Numbered from the stretch's first letter, positions 9,045 through 17,631 are shown. The stretch is 64,000 nucleotides of DNA from Vreelandella massiliensis (GCF_900155385.1 NZ_LT699746.1:1-64000); one strand, 5' to 3'. Notes: a model not told the origin generated them from the letters alone. A program made the numbers and translations.

Positions 9045-9525
9045 GGGTAATTGTTCCCCAGTATCTTGAATCAAATGAGTGGTCGGTATCGCCCATCACC
9101 CAGAACTCGCCTTCGGGAATTACCATGCGACCGATCAGGTCTTGTGGATCGAGGTTGACGCCATAGGCATAGGAAAGGCCGCTTTCGATGACCTTCCCGT
9201 TGATTACAACGTCATGGTCTTGGGTTATCTCCACGACATCGCCTGGCACGCCGCGAACGTATTTCGCTATTAAGGTGCCATTTTCAAAAATGGGCTCGAT
9301 GCCTTGCGCGTGAAACGCCACCAGGTCATCACGCGCCACGTCATGCTCATGGTGGTCAACCAGGAATGTTCGGTAATCCGCCAAACAGCGGTTTCGCGCG
9401 GTGTCCGCGCCAAAGGTGAAGCGATCAATCAGATAGCTGCCCCCACTGGTCATAACCGCGAGGGCGAGCACCGCTTTTACGAAAAAGGCTTTGCGTGCTT
9501 TTAAGAAAGCGGTCACGCGGTTCAC
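9007..9525 (-). CDS. S26-type signal peptidase-like conjugation protein (TraF/TrhF-like)
   Basis: A 172-residue protein with one N-terminal membrane segment and signal-peptidase boxes: RDDLVAFHAQG (box C), IAKYVRGVPGD (box D with the general-base Lys position) and WVMGDTDHSFDSRYWG (box E). In RP4 TraF the equivalent enzyme matures the pilin. The box B nucleophile Ser is not obvious: the corresponding stretch reads RNRCLADYRTFLVD, with Cys where TraF has Ser. Activity may therefore be altered or lost. It overlaps trbI-like upstream by four bases and trbC-traW downstream by 38 bp, so it belongs to the transfer operon. Confidence 0.82.
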   Translation of the reverse strand: MNRVTAFLKARKAFFVKAVLALAVMTSGGSYLIDRFTFGADTARNRCLADYRTFLVDHHEHDVARDDLVAFHAQGIEPIFENGTLIAKYVRGVPGDVVEITQDHDVVINGKVIESGLSYAYGVNLDPQDLIGRMVIPEGEFWVMGDTDHSFDSRYWGTITHEQISGKAHGLF

Positions 9526-9920
9526 TGATCCTCTCCCTGTGGTTGCTGGCTCTCAGGACGAGGGGGTAAGTCGATGTCACGCTTTAGCTCACCGCTCACC
9601 TCAATACCGGCGCTTTCAAGCAGGCTTTTCGGCGTTACGATGCTGTCGGCGGGTGCTGTCAGCACTTGCTTTTGATCAATCAGGAGGAACCCTGCGGCGG
9701 ATAGTGTGCTTAGCGTGTCTGTGATTTTCTCTTGCCGATCACCTATCGACTCACTTTGCGATAGCGCCGTCAGCGTGCCTAACTCGTCGACATCGACGAC
9801 CGCGACCGTGGGCATCTTTTCGATTTCGGCCTGCAAGCCGGATATTTGCTGATGTTGAAAAATCGTGGCGGCTGATAACGTCGCCATCACCGCCCCGACC
9901 ACAAAAGATAGTGGGCTCAT
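9522..9920 (-). CDS. TrbI-like F-type conjugation protein
   Basis: A 132-residue protein with an N-terminal hydrophobic anchor (FVVGAVMATLSAATIF), a short coiled-coil and a conserved centre VAVVDVDELGTLTALSQS ... FLLIDQKQVLTAPADSIV, then a Pro/Gln-rich tail. The VVDV...L and 'vlv k.av' pattern and the position directly after traC match TrbI of F (128 aa), an inner-membrane protein linked to pilus retraction in F. It overlaps traC and the peptidase gene by four bases each. Identity is based mainly on synteny and size, with moderate sequence resemblance. Confidence 0.62.
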   Translation of the reverse strand: MSPLSFVVGAVMATLSAATIFQHQQISGLQAEIEKMPTVAVVDVDELGTLTALSQSESIGDRQEKITDTLSTLSAAGFLLIDQKQVLTAPADSIVTPKSLLESAGIEVSGELKRDIDLPPRPESQQPQGEDQ

Positions 9921-12358
9921 TCGACCCCCCTATCCGCCATAACGGCACGGATGGCATCGGTCACATTCATGCCACGTTTTTTGTAGGCATTGATGGCGTT
10001 CACATCGGTTGGATCGGTGGAATAAAGCAGCTTTTGGAACTCGCCCACGATCAAGCGCCCGACCCCCATGCCTCGCTTGGCCTTGATAAAGATTTCCGAG
10101 TAGACGCCAGCAATGGTGTTGACGGTACGCAGCACATCGAAACCGCCTTCCGGCAGTGCCAAATAGCCGGATTTTTTGACTGACTCGACCGTTTCAGCGG
10201 TTTGCCCCAAAAGCAACATCGTCGCTGAGTTTTCCGCAATCGCTTGCCCGACGGTGTTTTGGTATAAGTCGTTAATGGACTGCGTACAGATCACCGCGCT
10301 GGCGTTGGCTTTACGGAATTTGCGATAGGCGTGCTCCATGAACGTGGCAATCTCGCCTTCTTTGATCAAATCCCAGGCTTCGTCGATCAAAAGGATTTTT
10401 CGTTTATTACGATCACCCAGGAAAACCGCTTGTTGGATTTGGTAAATCAACTGCAAAAGAATGACTTGACGTAAGTGCCGACGGCCTTGCAGCTCGTCCA
10501 GCTCCAATACGGTAAGGTTGTTTTGAAAATTGATATTGTTGGTGTCGAAATAGCTGCCGTAAGCCCCCTGCATGGTGAAGGGATAAAGCTGAGTGCCAAT
10601 GTCCGTCACGCGGCGATCATCGGATTGCAGGCAACGATCCGCGATCAGATCAACGGTCATTTTGTTGCCGACTTCATCCCAAAGCTCGGCCATCACGCGC
10701 TTCAATGACGCAATTTGGTATTCATCCAAGTTGCCGTCCTGCGACGCCATCGCGGTGACAAGGGATACCAGGGCGTCTTCTTCGTCCTTGTAATCCTGCA
10801 CCAGCTCAAAGGGATTCAATTTGATGTTTGAGCCTTCCGAGAACTCCAAAAAGTCGCCGTCCAACACTTCGCACAAGTTTTTGTAGGACTTGCCTGCGTC
10901 AATAATCCAAACCTGCGCGCCCTCGCTCATGTACGAGATAATCGCGTCGTTGGCGAGGAAAGACTTACCAGAGCCGGATTCAGCGGCAATAACGCAATTT
11001 TTGTTGGTGTCGGAATCGTGAAGCGAAAGCGACATCATCTGTCCGTTGCGTGACAGCAGCGACAGGTGGTGTGTGCCAGTGCCCTTCCACTCACCGAAAA
11101 CAGGCACCAAAACAGCGGCCTGATTGCCGGTCATGGTTTTGTAGCGGTGTAAATCGCTGACCGAGTTGCGATCACAGCAAAAGGGCAAGCTGTTTAGGAA
11201 CATCGGCAAGTGAACGTAGCGATCTTCCATGAGCGAAAAGCGCTGTTCACTGAAAAAGCCCTTGATGGCCGTTGAGGCACGATCCAAACGTTCTAGTGTC
11301 GGCGCGAACATGACGACGCTAAACGACATTTGCAGCGGTGCGGCCCCATTGCCGAGGTCGTTGTAGAGAATGTCGAACGAGTCTTTTTTCTCGGCCAAAA
11401 TTGGCACGAATTTAAGGATTGGGCCTTGGGCTTGGCTGATCGTAAATTTACGCTTAGCTTCCAGCTTGTCCTTCGACTTTTTGGCCGGTGGGTAGTACAC
11501 GGTGGCTACCACCATGTAGTTCTCTTTCACCGAGTCACCGCGACCGGAAATATCCCCGATATAACTAATGGCGTTGCCGAAGTAGAACGCGGGCGGCAGC
11601 TTTTTAGCAGACAACGTGCGAACGTAGTGATCACCGATTTCAAGATGATCTCTTTTGACTTCCACTGCCGCGTCGAAATCAAGAATCTGCTCGCTTAGCA
11701 GGCGTTCTTGCTCCCATTCGTCATAGCCGGTTTTCCAGCTGGCGCTTTGGCCCCAGTTGCAGAGCGTTCCCATGAAACGCTTGTAGCCTTTGGCGTCCAT
11801 CGCGCGCGGCATCAAGCCCACCATGTTCAGCGATGACTTGGCCCGCCCTTGCATCGTCTTGATGTCACTAATTTCACGGTCGCTAGGCAGTGACGACGCA
11901 ATCGGCACCTTGAAGGCGACAACCAGCTTGAGGTCTTGTACCAAGCCGTTATCAAACGTGCCTCGATTGGACTTAATCAAAAGCGGCTCATTGGAATAGC
12001 GTTTGAAGAAGTTGATGCGTTCTTGGATTGCCGGAGTCAGCAATGGGTGGTCATACACATCGCGTATCTGTAAGGCATGGTTTGTATGTGCCGTAATGTC
12101 GGGAGAACGGTACAGCGCTAGCTGAACCATCGTGCCTTCGGGGTAATCGTTGTTGAGAAAGCTCGAAATGCGCTCTTGGACTTTTTCATCGCCGCCAGGC
12201 AGGGGCTCGCAGATGAAGGAAAACCCGATGCTGAAATCCTGCATGTAGAACAGTTCATCATCGGGGCTATACGCCAACGCCGGAAACAGCGTTGAGGCTT
12301 GCTGATCGTCAGGGATCAGCTGATCATCCATTTGTTTGCGGACAGAAACCGTCGCCAT
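9917..12358 (-). CDS. traC: Type IV secretion ATPase TraC (VirB4 family)
   Basis: An 813-residue cytoplasmic/inner-membrane ATPase that powers pilus assembly and the transfer channel. The N-terminal TraC/VirB4 domain (about 25-400) is followed by the ATPase domain, with Walker A AAESGSGKS near residue 459 and Walker B KILLIDEAWDLI near 665, then conserved ASAVICTQSINDLY and AENSATMLLLGQ motifs. The ATG at 12358 is preferred because AGGAGAGG precedes it; the longer alternative would run into dsbC. It overlaps trbI-like by four bases. Length agrees with F and SXT TraC (about 800-875 aa). Confidence 0.95.
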   Translation of the reverse strand: MATVSVRKQMDDQLIPDDQQASTLFPALAYSPDDELFYMQDFSIGFSFICEPLPGGDEKVQERISSFLNNDYPEGTMVQLALYRSPDITAHTNHALQIRDVYDHPLLTPAIQERINFFKRYSNEPLLIKSNRGTFDNGLVQDLKLVVAFKVPIASSLPSDREISDIKTMQGRAKSSLNMVGLMPRAMDAKGYKRFMGTLCNWGQSASWKTGYDEWEQERLLSEQILDFDAAVEVKRDHLEIGDHYVRTLSAKKLPPAFYFGNAISYIGDISGRGDSVKENYMVVATVYYPPAKKSKDKLEAKRKFTISQAQGPILKFVPILAEKKDSFDILYNDLGNGAAPLQMSFSVVMFAPTLERLDRASTAIKGFFSEQRFSLMEDRYVHLPMFLNSLPFCCDRNSVSDLHRYKTMTGNQAAVLVPVFGEWKGTGTHHLSLLSRNGQMMSLSLHDSDTNKNCVIAAESGSGKSFLANDAIISYMSEGAQVWIIDAGKSYKNLCEVLDGDFLEFSEGSNIKLNPFELVQDYKDEEDALVSLVTAMASQDGNLDEYQIASLKRVMAELWDEVGNKMTVDLIADRCLQSDDRRVTDIGTQLYPFTMQGAYGSYFDTNNINFQNNLTVLELDELQGRRHLRQVILLQLIYQIQQAVFLGDRNKRKILLIDEAWDLIKEGEIATFMEHAYRKFRKANASAVICTQSINDLYQNTVGQAIAENSATMLLLGQTAETVESVKKSGYLALPEGGFDVLRTVNTIAGVYSEIFIKAKRGMGVGRLIVGEFQKLLYSTDPTDVNAINAYKKRGMNVTDAIRAVMADRGVE

Positions 12359-12371
12359 GAAAAAACCTCTC

Positions 12372-13154
12372 CTACTCTGCGCGGCTGAGTGCCGTTGAAA
12401 TGTCTTTAGGAATGCCACGAATCACACCGCCGGACGCTGTTGCCGTAAAAGGCACACCGTCGACACGGAGTTGTTCAGCTAAAACGAGGGTTGAGTGATA
12501 GGCCGTCAGGTCGCAGTTATCTTCATCGACTCTCGGCAGTGAAGTGATTTCTTGATCCAGCAGTGCGTCTAGCACCTGTTCATCACTTACATCGTCTTTG
12601 AGGCAGGCAAAGTGCTCGACGGGGGCATACGACGACTCTCCGAGTGCGGGGATCACGACAAACGACACGCTGCCGTAAGTGCTGGGATCGAGTTCAGCGA
12701 CTTGCTCAACATATTCCAGGCAGTGCTCGCACATGGGGTCGATGAAGACGTTATGGACTTGCTCAACGGGAAGATCGGGATCGCCAAGCGTTAATGATGT
12801 CAGGCGGCGAGTATCAATCCCCATATCCGCGATGTTCAGCTTCGTGGCGCTTTTGTTGATGTTCTCCATGCTGTCGAGCGGCATGTTGTACCAAAGGTCG
12901 TGTGCCCGCCCCTGGAAGACGTAGCGCCCGTTATCCGTGATGAACAACACTTCGCCGTCAGACTCCACACCAACAAGCCCTTTCACGGGGAGTTCGGTCA
13001 TGGCATGAGGCTTGAGGCTGCCCAAGTGCGGGATAAGGGGATTCACTTCGTCACGCACGCCCAAGTTAGGTGTATCAGTGGTTTCGGCGTTGGCGGTCAA
13101 TGCCAGAGTGGCGGAAAAAACCGCGACAGCGGCGGTTGTCGTCGCTACACGCAT
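12372..13154 (-). CDS. dsbC: DsbC-family periplasmic disulfide isomerase
   Basis: A 260-residue exported thiol-disulfide protein. It has a signal peptide (residues 1-23, ending ANA), a DsbC-type dimerisation domain (about 52-90, VKGLVGVESDGEVLFITDNG), then a thioredoxin-fold domain with active site CEHC (142-145) and the cis-Pro segment RVDGVPFTA. DsbC/TrbB-type proteins sit in many MPF_F operons and are presumed to fold the Cys-rich TraN, TraU and TraV. It lies between the traA terminator and traC, so it depends on read-through or its own promoter. Further Cys residues (CLKDD, CDL) match the structural pair of DsbC. Confidence 0.92.
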   Translation of the reverse strand: MRVATTTAAVAVFSATLALTANAETTDTPNLGVRDEVNPLIPHLGSLKPHAMTELPVKGLVGVESDGEVLFITDNGRYVFQGRAHDLWYNMPLDSMENINKSATKLNIADMGIDTRRLTSLTLGDPDLPVEQVHNVFIDPMCEHCLEYVEQVAELDPSTYGSVSFVVIPALGESSYAPVEHFACLKDDVSDEQVLDALLDQEITSLPRVDEDNCDLTAYHSTLVLAEQLRVDGVPFTATASGGVIRGIPKDISTALSRAE

Positions 13155-13249
13155 AAATACGTCCTTTTGCGGTGTCTATACCGAAAAGTTTACGAGGTGG
13201 CAGGGGTTGAGCACGGGCGCTGAGCGTTGGATTTTCAGGTGTTTGCGCG

Positions 13250-13280
13250 AAAAAAAAGCCCGCCTGGGAACAGAGCGGGC
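13250..13280 (-). terminator. Rho-independent terminator after traA
   Basis: On the minus strand a GCCCGC/GCGGGC stem with an 11-nt loop is followed by eight T residues. It lies about 50 bp after the traA stop and about 95 bp before dsbC. Partial termination here would give high pilin mRNA relative to downstream assembly genes. Confidence 0.85.
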
Positions 13281-13330
13281 AAAGCATGGTATTTCCATGA
13301 AAAAAGAGGTGATGCAGCGAAACGCAAATG

Positions 13331-13777
13331 TTACTTCAGGCCGTTACCGATCATCTTGACGCCTGTTTCCGCATTGATTGCCATATCTTCAATGCTGGCC
13401 CCCATGATGGTGTCGATGATCGTGGGCGCGTTATAAAGACCAAGGCCCATTGCGACGCCGACAACGAACGTAATCAGGGATTGGCGCACTACGCCCATTG
13501 CAGCACCTACAAGCACCAACGTTAGCGCGATAATCCGGCCAAAGGTGCCTTGCGTCCAGCCTTTCAGTGTTGTCCACACTTCGCCAAATGTATCTTCGTC
13601 TTCGCCCGCTGTCGTGCTGCCCGCAACAGCATCGGAAGCGAGTAGGAAGTAACCCGCCAGCAGCGCTAAAGCAAACAGCACGGTTTTATTACGAGACGCA
13701 TACAAGCGGGCGGATTGCCAGTTGAGAGCCGCGCTTTGCGTGGCATGATGATTGAGGGTTTCCAAAGTGAATGCCAT
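13331..13777 (-). CDS. traA: F-type conjugative pilin precursor TraA
   Basis: A 148-residue propilin. A long leader (about 50 residues) with a hydrophobic stretch ends in SDAVA, followed by mature pilin of roughly 95 residues: GSTTAGEDEDTFGEVW, then two membrane segments (IIALTLVLVGAAMGVV and FVVGVAMGLGLY) joined by a short RQS loop, typical of F-like pilins. The ATG at 13777 is preferred to an upstream TTG because GGAG precedes it. It is the only tra gene with about 180 bp upstream and a strong terminator downstream, suggesting separate high-level expression. Confidence 0.9.
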   Translation of the reverse strand: MAFTLETLNHHATQSAALNWQSARLYASRNKTVLFALALLAGYFLLASDAVAGSTTAGEDEDTFGEVWTTLKGWTQGTFGRIIALTLVLVGAAMGVVRQSLITFVVGVAMGLGLYNAPTIIDTIMGASIEDMAINAETGVKMIGNGLK

Positions 13778-13919
13778 GACAATCTCCAAATAATACGAGA
13801 ATCCTAAAGGTGCTCGGCTAGCATAGAGCAGCCCTTTTTGTCAGCACCGCAGCGGAAGGGCGAATTTTTGAGGAATTAGCAGGCGTGGCGCGTTGTTTTT
13901 CGTGACGCAAGCGTAAAAT
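13778..13919 (-). promoter_or_regulatory. traV-traA intergenic region, probable traA promoter
   Basis: About 140 bp lies between the traV hairpin and the traA start, unlike the overlapping genes elsewhere in the operon. It holds the traA ribosome site (TTTGGAG) and presumably a promoter. No clear -35/-10 pair could be assigned by eye; this is inferred from spacing alone. Confidence 0.35.
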
Positions 13920-13948
13920 CGCCCTGAGCCTTTTGGCGCTCCAGGGCG
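13920..13948 (-). terminator. Hairpin terminator candidate after traV
   Basis: On the minus strand CGCCCTGGAGC pairs with GCTCAGGGCG, with one bulge, just after the traV stop and is followed by ATTTTA. The T tract is weak, so termination is probably partial. It separates traV from the traA promoter region. Confidence 0.55.
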
Positions 13949-13958
13949 AGGTCGTGCG

Positions 13959-14399
13959 TTAATCAAGCGGGTTTTGGGTTCTGTCGTTTTGGCCACCAGG
14001 CTGGGCGCCCAACGTCCAGCGTCGCGGCTCGATTTCGGTGTACACGTAGCCGGTGACGTTCAAATCGCCCTGGTCGCTTTCCCACGGCGCCACCCAAATA
14101 CGCATCACTTCCGCTGGGGTGCGAACCGGCACCGGCTGATCCGGCAATTTAGGCGACACGTAAGTTTCAGCAACATGGCGGGCATTTTCGATGGCCGTTT
14201 GGGTCGGAGCCTGCTGATTGTCATCTTCAAGCACATGGGTATTTTCGTAGGCGTCACGCACGGACATACAGCCGTCTTCCGCATCAGCACCCATTCCTTC
14301 GCATGAATAATTGCTGTTGCCGCCACTCAAGGCGCTACAACCCGACAAGATAGCGAGCATTCCAGCGGCGGTGATGGTTTTCAGTGTCGGTGTCATCAT
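13959..14399 (-). CDS. traV: Conjugation outer-membrane lipoprotein TraV
   Basis: A 146-residue lipoprotein (VirB7-like) of the core secretion complex. The lipobox ILSGC places the lipidated Cys at about residue 21. Two further Cys residues (NYSCEGM and DGCMSV) form the typical TraV N-terminal pattern. The C-terminal half is the conserved VRTPAEVMRIWVAPWESDQGDLNV region that contacts TraK. The start is 8 bp after the traB stop with AAGGGA upstream. Length is close to F and SXT TraV. Confidence 0.92.
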   Translation of the reverse strand: MMTPTLKTITAAGMLAILSGCSALSGGNSNYSCEGMGADAEDGCMSVRDAYENTHVLEDDNQQAPTQTAIENARHVAETYVSPKLPDQPVPVRTPAEVMRIWVAPWESDQGDLNVTGYVYTEIEPRRWTLGAQPGGQNDRTQNPLD

Positions 14400-14407
14400 A
14401 CGATCCC

Positions 14408-15793
14408 TTATTCTTCCTCAACGTTCTTTGTCTGCATGGATAGCCCTTGGGTGAGAATGACATCCACCTCACGGCCAGAGTCGACTTCAACAACAGGGAA
14501 TATGTCTTCGGCCATTTGGATATAAAACTCCGCAATGCGCTCTAGCGCCTGCCCTGCCCCTTGAGCACCCGCGCCTTCCAATAGGTCTGAATCGTAGTTG
14601 GATTGATACCGATCACGGCCATCAACATTCTGCGTGTCGATAACGGGGATTGGGCTGACATCAAAAGCGCCAGCAGCACCGGAGAAGAAGCCAGCGACCA
14701 TCGAACGGGCAATCATCGCGCCCTGCTTGCTCACTAGGCGTCCACGAATACCGGCCTTGCCGTCTTCACCAACGGCGTAGCCACGTAGCTCGGTTTCAAT
14801 CACGTCGCCGTCGTCTGTCATGCACGATATGTTGTTGCCACGCAGATAAGCGCGTTCAGTCGATAAGTCACCGTGGCCACTCACAAGCAAGAAGCACTCT
14901 TTAATGTCAGCGCTAAAATGGTTGGGCAGGATGGCTTCATGCTTTACGCGAACCGTCACGGGGAACGGGTCACGGCGAGCGCCTTGTCCGGTTGGAGCAT
15001 CAATACCGTTCAACAAGACCCCGCTGACAATAGAGCCGGAGGGTAGATAAACCGGCGCTTCTTCCTCGCCGCCTGTGGCTTGTTCGTCAGGGTGGTTTTC
15101 CTGGTAATAGGTGGTGATGCTCAGGCCAGGCGCTTGTTCTTCGCCTTCGCCTTCCCCATCGCCACTTTGCTGCTGCGACTCAGGTGTGACACGGCGTTGG
15201 ACAGGGCGCTCTTGGAAGACGGACTCACTGGTAAGCGGTTCCGATTCGTCGTTGAAAGTCGGCACCGCCTGATCACTTGGCTGTGGCTCATTTGGGGCCG
15301 TCGTATCCGTGTTCAGCTCAAGCTGCGTGTCATCCGGCGAACTAGGTGACTCAGATTCCGTATCCTCGCTGGGTTGCATTTGCGCTACTGCCGTCAAATC
15401 GAGGTTTTCTGTTCGATTACGCAGGTCGCGGTTTTCCTCGCGCAAAAGATCAATTTGGCGGGATAGGCTATCCAGCTCACGAGTGACGCTACTAGGGATA
15501 CCTGACTGACTTTCCGCTGTTACCTCGGCTTGTAAGCGATCAAATCGCTCGCGCAGCTCTTTATTTTCACGCTGCGCGGCGGTTAGCTGTGTCGCTAGAG
15601 AGTCCATTGTGACATCGCGGGAATCCCGATCCGTAAGCACATAGCGAATATCACGGTCGGCTCCGCTGCCTGATGATGTTGCCTCTTGCCCTGTCATGGC
15701 GACGGTGACAATCAGCATGGCCCCGCCAATCGCCCCGCCCACAGCAAGCATTTGCTTTTGCTTGGGTGACAGTCGTTTGAACGTACTGATCAT
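14408..15793 (-). CDS. traB: Conjugation scaffold protein TraB (VirB10 family)
   Basis: A 461-residue inner-membrane-anchored periplasmic scaffold of the core channel. It has a cytoplasmic N-terminus, a membrane segment (MLAVGGAIGGAMLIVTVAM, about 15-33), a long coiled-coil and Pro/Ser/Glu-rich linker (65-235), and a VirB10-like beta-barrel domain (YLPSGSIVSGVLLNGIDAPTG, VKHEAILPNHFSADIKECFLL, VAGFFSGAAGAF). The start overlaps the traK stop by one base. Its partners are TraK and TraV, encoded on either side. Confidence 0.95.
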   Translation of the reverse strand: MISTFKRLSPKQKQMLAVGGAIGGAMLIVTVAMTGQEATSSGSGADRDIRYVLTDRDSRDVTMDSLATQLTAAQRENKELRERFDRLQAEVTAESQSGIPSSVTRELDSLSRQIDLLREENRDLRNRTENLDLTAVAQMQPSEDTESESPSSPDDTQLELNTDTTAPNEPQPSDQAVPTFNDESEPLTSESVFQERPVQRRVTPESQQQSGDGEGEGEEQAPGLSITTYYQENHPDEQATGGEEEAPVYLPSGSIVSGVLLNGIDAPTGQGARRDPFPVTVRVKHEAILPNHFSADIKECFLLVSGHGDLSTERAYLRGNNISCMTDDGDVIETELRGYAVGEDGKAGIRGRLVSKQGAMIARSMVAGFFSGAAGAFDVSPIPVIDTQNVDGRDRYQSNYDSDLLEGAGAQGAGQALERIAEFYIQMAEDIFPVVEVDSGREVDVILTQGLSMQTKNVEEE

Positions 15794-16722
15794 TAGCGAC
15801 CTCCTGTAAGCAGAGAGGGCCGTTCACGCTCCGGCGCAATGTCGGGTTCATCGTGACGCAGCACGACATAGACCTCAGTGGCGTCGTCAGGCGCAATCAC
15901 ATTTTCAGGCCATGCAGCGACCGCCCCAACGTTCCAGTTGCCGCAAGAGGCTTCGTTAAACTCGATGGGCTGGCTGCCAGAGGTGTTTTCCGCGACGCCA
16001 ATGGCCACGGTAAAGTTGTTGCCATGCAGCATTTGGCCATTGGCAAAATCAAAGCTAAGCCCTGCCTGCTGGCATGACGGGAGCATATCGGGCGTGGGAT
16101 CGTTGAGTGTGTAACCTGATGGGGTATCGCCTAACGCAACGTTGCGAAGCAGATCACGCAGAGTTTCAACATACGGCTGGCTCGTTTCCCACTTCTCCGC
16201 ACGGCGGTTGGTGCCAATTCCCAGTGAAGCTCGCGTTGTCGTATCCAGATTGACGAACATTTCGCGGGGTGCGATACGGCGCGGCACCAATGTTAAGGAA
16301 ATGGCCTGACTTTCAGAGTCTTTTTGCGTCACAAATAGCGTTACAGGCGCTTCCGTTTCCGTGCCGACATAGACGACGTTTTCTCGTATTTGCGTCGTCG
16401 CTGCCGAGGTGGTCGTCACTTGGGGATGTGAGAACGGCGTAACGATTCGGTTTAGATGATCAATAGCGACAGGCACCAGCGTATTTTCACCAGGCTTCAC
16501 CGTGATGTGGCTGTCTCGATTTAAGCCGTTGCTGCTGTTGGTACGGTTCTGCTGCGCGCTTGAGTCAGAACTGCCAGGTTCAATCGGCGTTGGCGCATCC
16601 GCTAACACTTTGCTTGGCACTACCGGCACGTCCTCGGCACCTGCAACCGCTGGCTGGCTTAAAATGGCAGCGCCCACCGCGAGGGCGAGGGAGCAACGCA
16701 TTAGTTGGCGTGGTGTCTCCAT
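15793..16722 (-). CDS. traK: Conjugation secretin-like protein TraK (VirB9 family)
   Basis: A 309-residue exported protein that with TraB and TraV forms the outer-membrane core complex. It has a signal peptide (MRCSLALAVGAAILSQPAVAGA), a linker, then the TraK domain: ITVKPGENTLVPVAIDHLNRIVTPF, VTLFVTQKDSESQAISLTLVPRRI and a C-terminal Cys-containing region. Length is slightly larger than F TraK (242 aa) and like SXT TraK. It follows traE by 16 bp. Confidence 0.94.
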   Translation of the reverse strand: METPRQLMRCSLALAVGAAILSQPAVAGAEDVPVVPSKVLADAPTPIEPGSSDSSAQQNRTNSSNGLNRDSHITVKPGENTLVPVAIDHLNRIVTPFSHPQVTTTSAATTQIRENVVYVGTETEAPVTLFVTQKDSESQAISLTLVPRRIAPREMFVNLDTTTRASLGIGTNRRAEKWETSQPYVETLRDLLRNVALGDTPSGYTLNDPTPDMLPSCQQAGLSFDFANGQMLHGNNFTVAIGVAENTSGSQPIEFNEASCGNWNVGAVAAWPENVIAPDDATEVYVVLRHDEPDIAPERERPSLLTGGR

Positions 16723-16738
16723 TCTGATGTTCTCCTGA

Positions 16739-17305
16739 TTAGTCGAGGCGTGGTCGTCCGGTATAGGTATTGATGTAGCTCACCACGGGGGCGTAATTGC
16801 GAATATCAATGACGTACTCATAGGTACGACGATCCCGTATCGACTCGCCATTTGGACTGATCATGTAGCTATCGCCCGTCACCAGCACAGTGTTGGAATC
16901 TTCGCTGTAAATGACTTCACGCGGCTCAAAGCGCATGGAAATACGGTCATTGCGAATGTAATTTGCCTGTAGCTCTAAGGCTTCCATTGCGTCTTGATAG
17001 ACATCGGGCGAGAGAAGCGGCTGAATCCGCTCGCGGACGAAATCGAGTGTCGATGGCGTCACGTTGCCGGTCATGGTGGCCAGCATGAGCCCCCACGCCT
17101 CTTTATAGGATTGCGAGGCATTGGCCTGAGTGATCCACGCTTCTTCGGTGAGGGTGTATGGTTGGATGGTGACGACCGCATCTTTGTTGAACGATGCCAC
17201 TGCTGTTACGACTAATGCCGCGCTAAGACCCAGGATAGCGATGCGAGAAAAGCGATTCTCCGACATCGCTCCGTGGAACGTATCGAGATACTTACTTAAC
17301 TTCAT
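16739..17305 (-). CDS. traE: Conjugation protein TraE (VirB5/TraE family)
   Basis: A 188-residue single-pass inner-membrane protein required for pilus assembly. It has an N-terminal membrane anchor (IAILGLSAALVVTAVASF, about 22-39) and a periplasmic domain with conserved VVTIQPYTLTEEAWI, ASQSYKEAWGLMLATMTGNVTP and YEYVIDIRNYAPVVSYINTY. Length equals F TraE (188 aa). It overlaps traL by four bases. Confidence 0.95.
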   Translation of the reverse strand: MKLSKYLDTFHGAMSENRFSRIAILGLSAALVVTAVASFNKDAVVTIQPYTLTEEAWITQANASQSYKEAWGLMLATMTGNVTPSTLDFVRERIQPLLSPDVYQDAMEALELQANYIRNDRISMRFEPREVIYSEDSNTVLVTGDSYMISPNGESIRDRRTYEYVIDIRNYAPVVSYINTYTGRPRLD

Positions 17306-17583
17306 GGCAGGAGTGTCCGAATATAGGGGTTAATCATCAGGCGAGCTTTCTTACGGGTAACGCCGTACCAGTACACGATATGCAGCATGAAGCCGTCGGG
17401 ATGCAGATCGAGGTACTTTTTGAAGAAGTGCGTGATGATGGCGCCAATGGCCATGCAGAGCATGACTTGGCCAATCAGTAGCCCGAAGCACATGCCCACG
17501 AAAACCGGCAACATTTCGTCGAGTCGCCAGAACATGATGTGAACAGGCTCGTCACAGCGCGTTGGTATATTGACAGGCTCCAT
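17302..17583 (-). CDS. traL: Conjugation pilus assembly protein TraL
   Basis: A 93-residue small membrane protein (VirB3-like). The N-terminal IPTRCDEPVHIMFWRLDE is the TraL signature; two hydrophobic segments (MLPVFVGMCFGLLIGQVML and the following AIGAIITHF) precede a basic C-terminus. It is the first gene of the traLEKBV block and now follows an IS605-type insertion. Its ribosome site (AAGGAGG) lies in the 3' arm of a 13-bp perfect hairpin, described separately. Confidence 0.94.
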   Translation of the reverse strand: MEPVNIPTRCDEPVHIMFWRLDEMLPVFVGMCFGLLIGQVMLCMAIGAIITHFFKKYLDLHPDGFMLHIVYWYGVTRKKARLMINPYIRTLLP

Positions 17584-17589
17584 AGGGCC

Positions 17590-17631
17590 CTCCTTTTTCT
17601 CGGTGTGTTGGCTATTGTCGAGAAAAAGGAG
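17590..17631 (-). promoter_or_regulatory. Inverted repeat overlapping the traL Shine-Dalgarno
   Basis: A perfect 13-bp inverted repeat (CTCCTTTTTCTCG / CGAGAAAAAGGAG, 16-nt loop) ends 6 bp before the traL ATG. Its downstream arm carries the AAGGAG ribosome site. In RNA it would occlude traL translation; as DNA it could bind a dimeric regulator. No T tract follows on the minus strand, so it is not an ordinary terminator. Confidence 0.6.

Noticed and set aside
9045-9074. Upstream TTG start for the TrbC-TraW fusion
   Set aside because: The ATG at 9044 has a better ribosome site and directly precedes a normal signal peptide.
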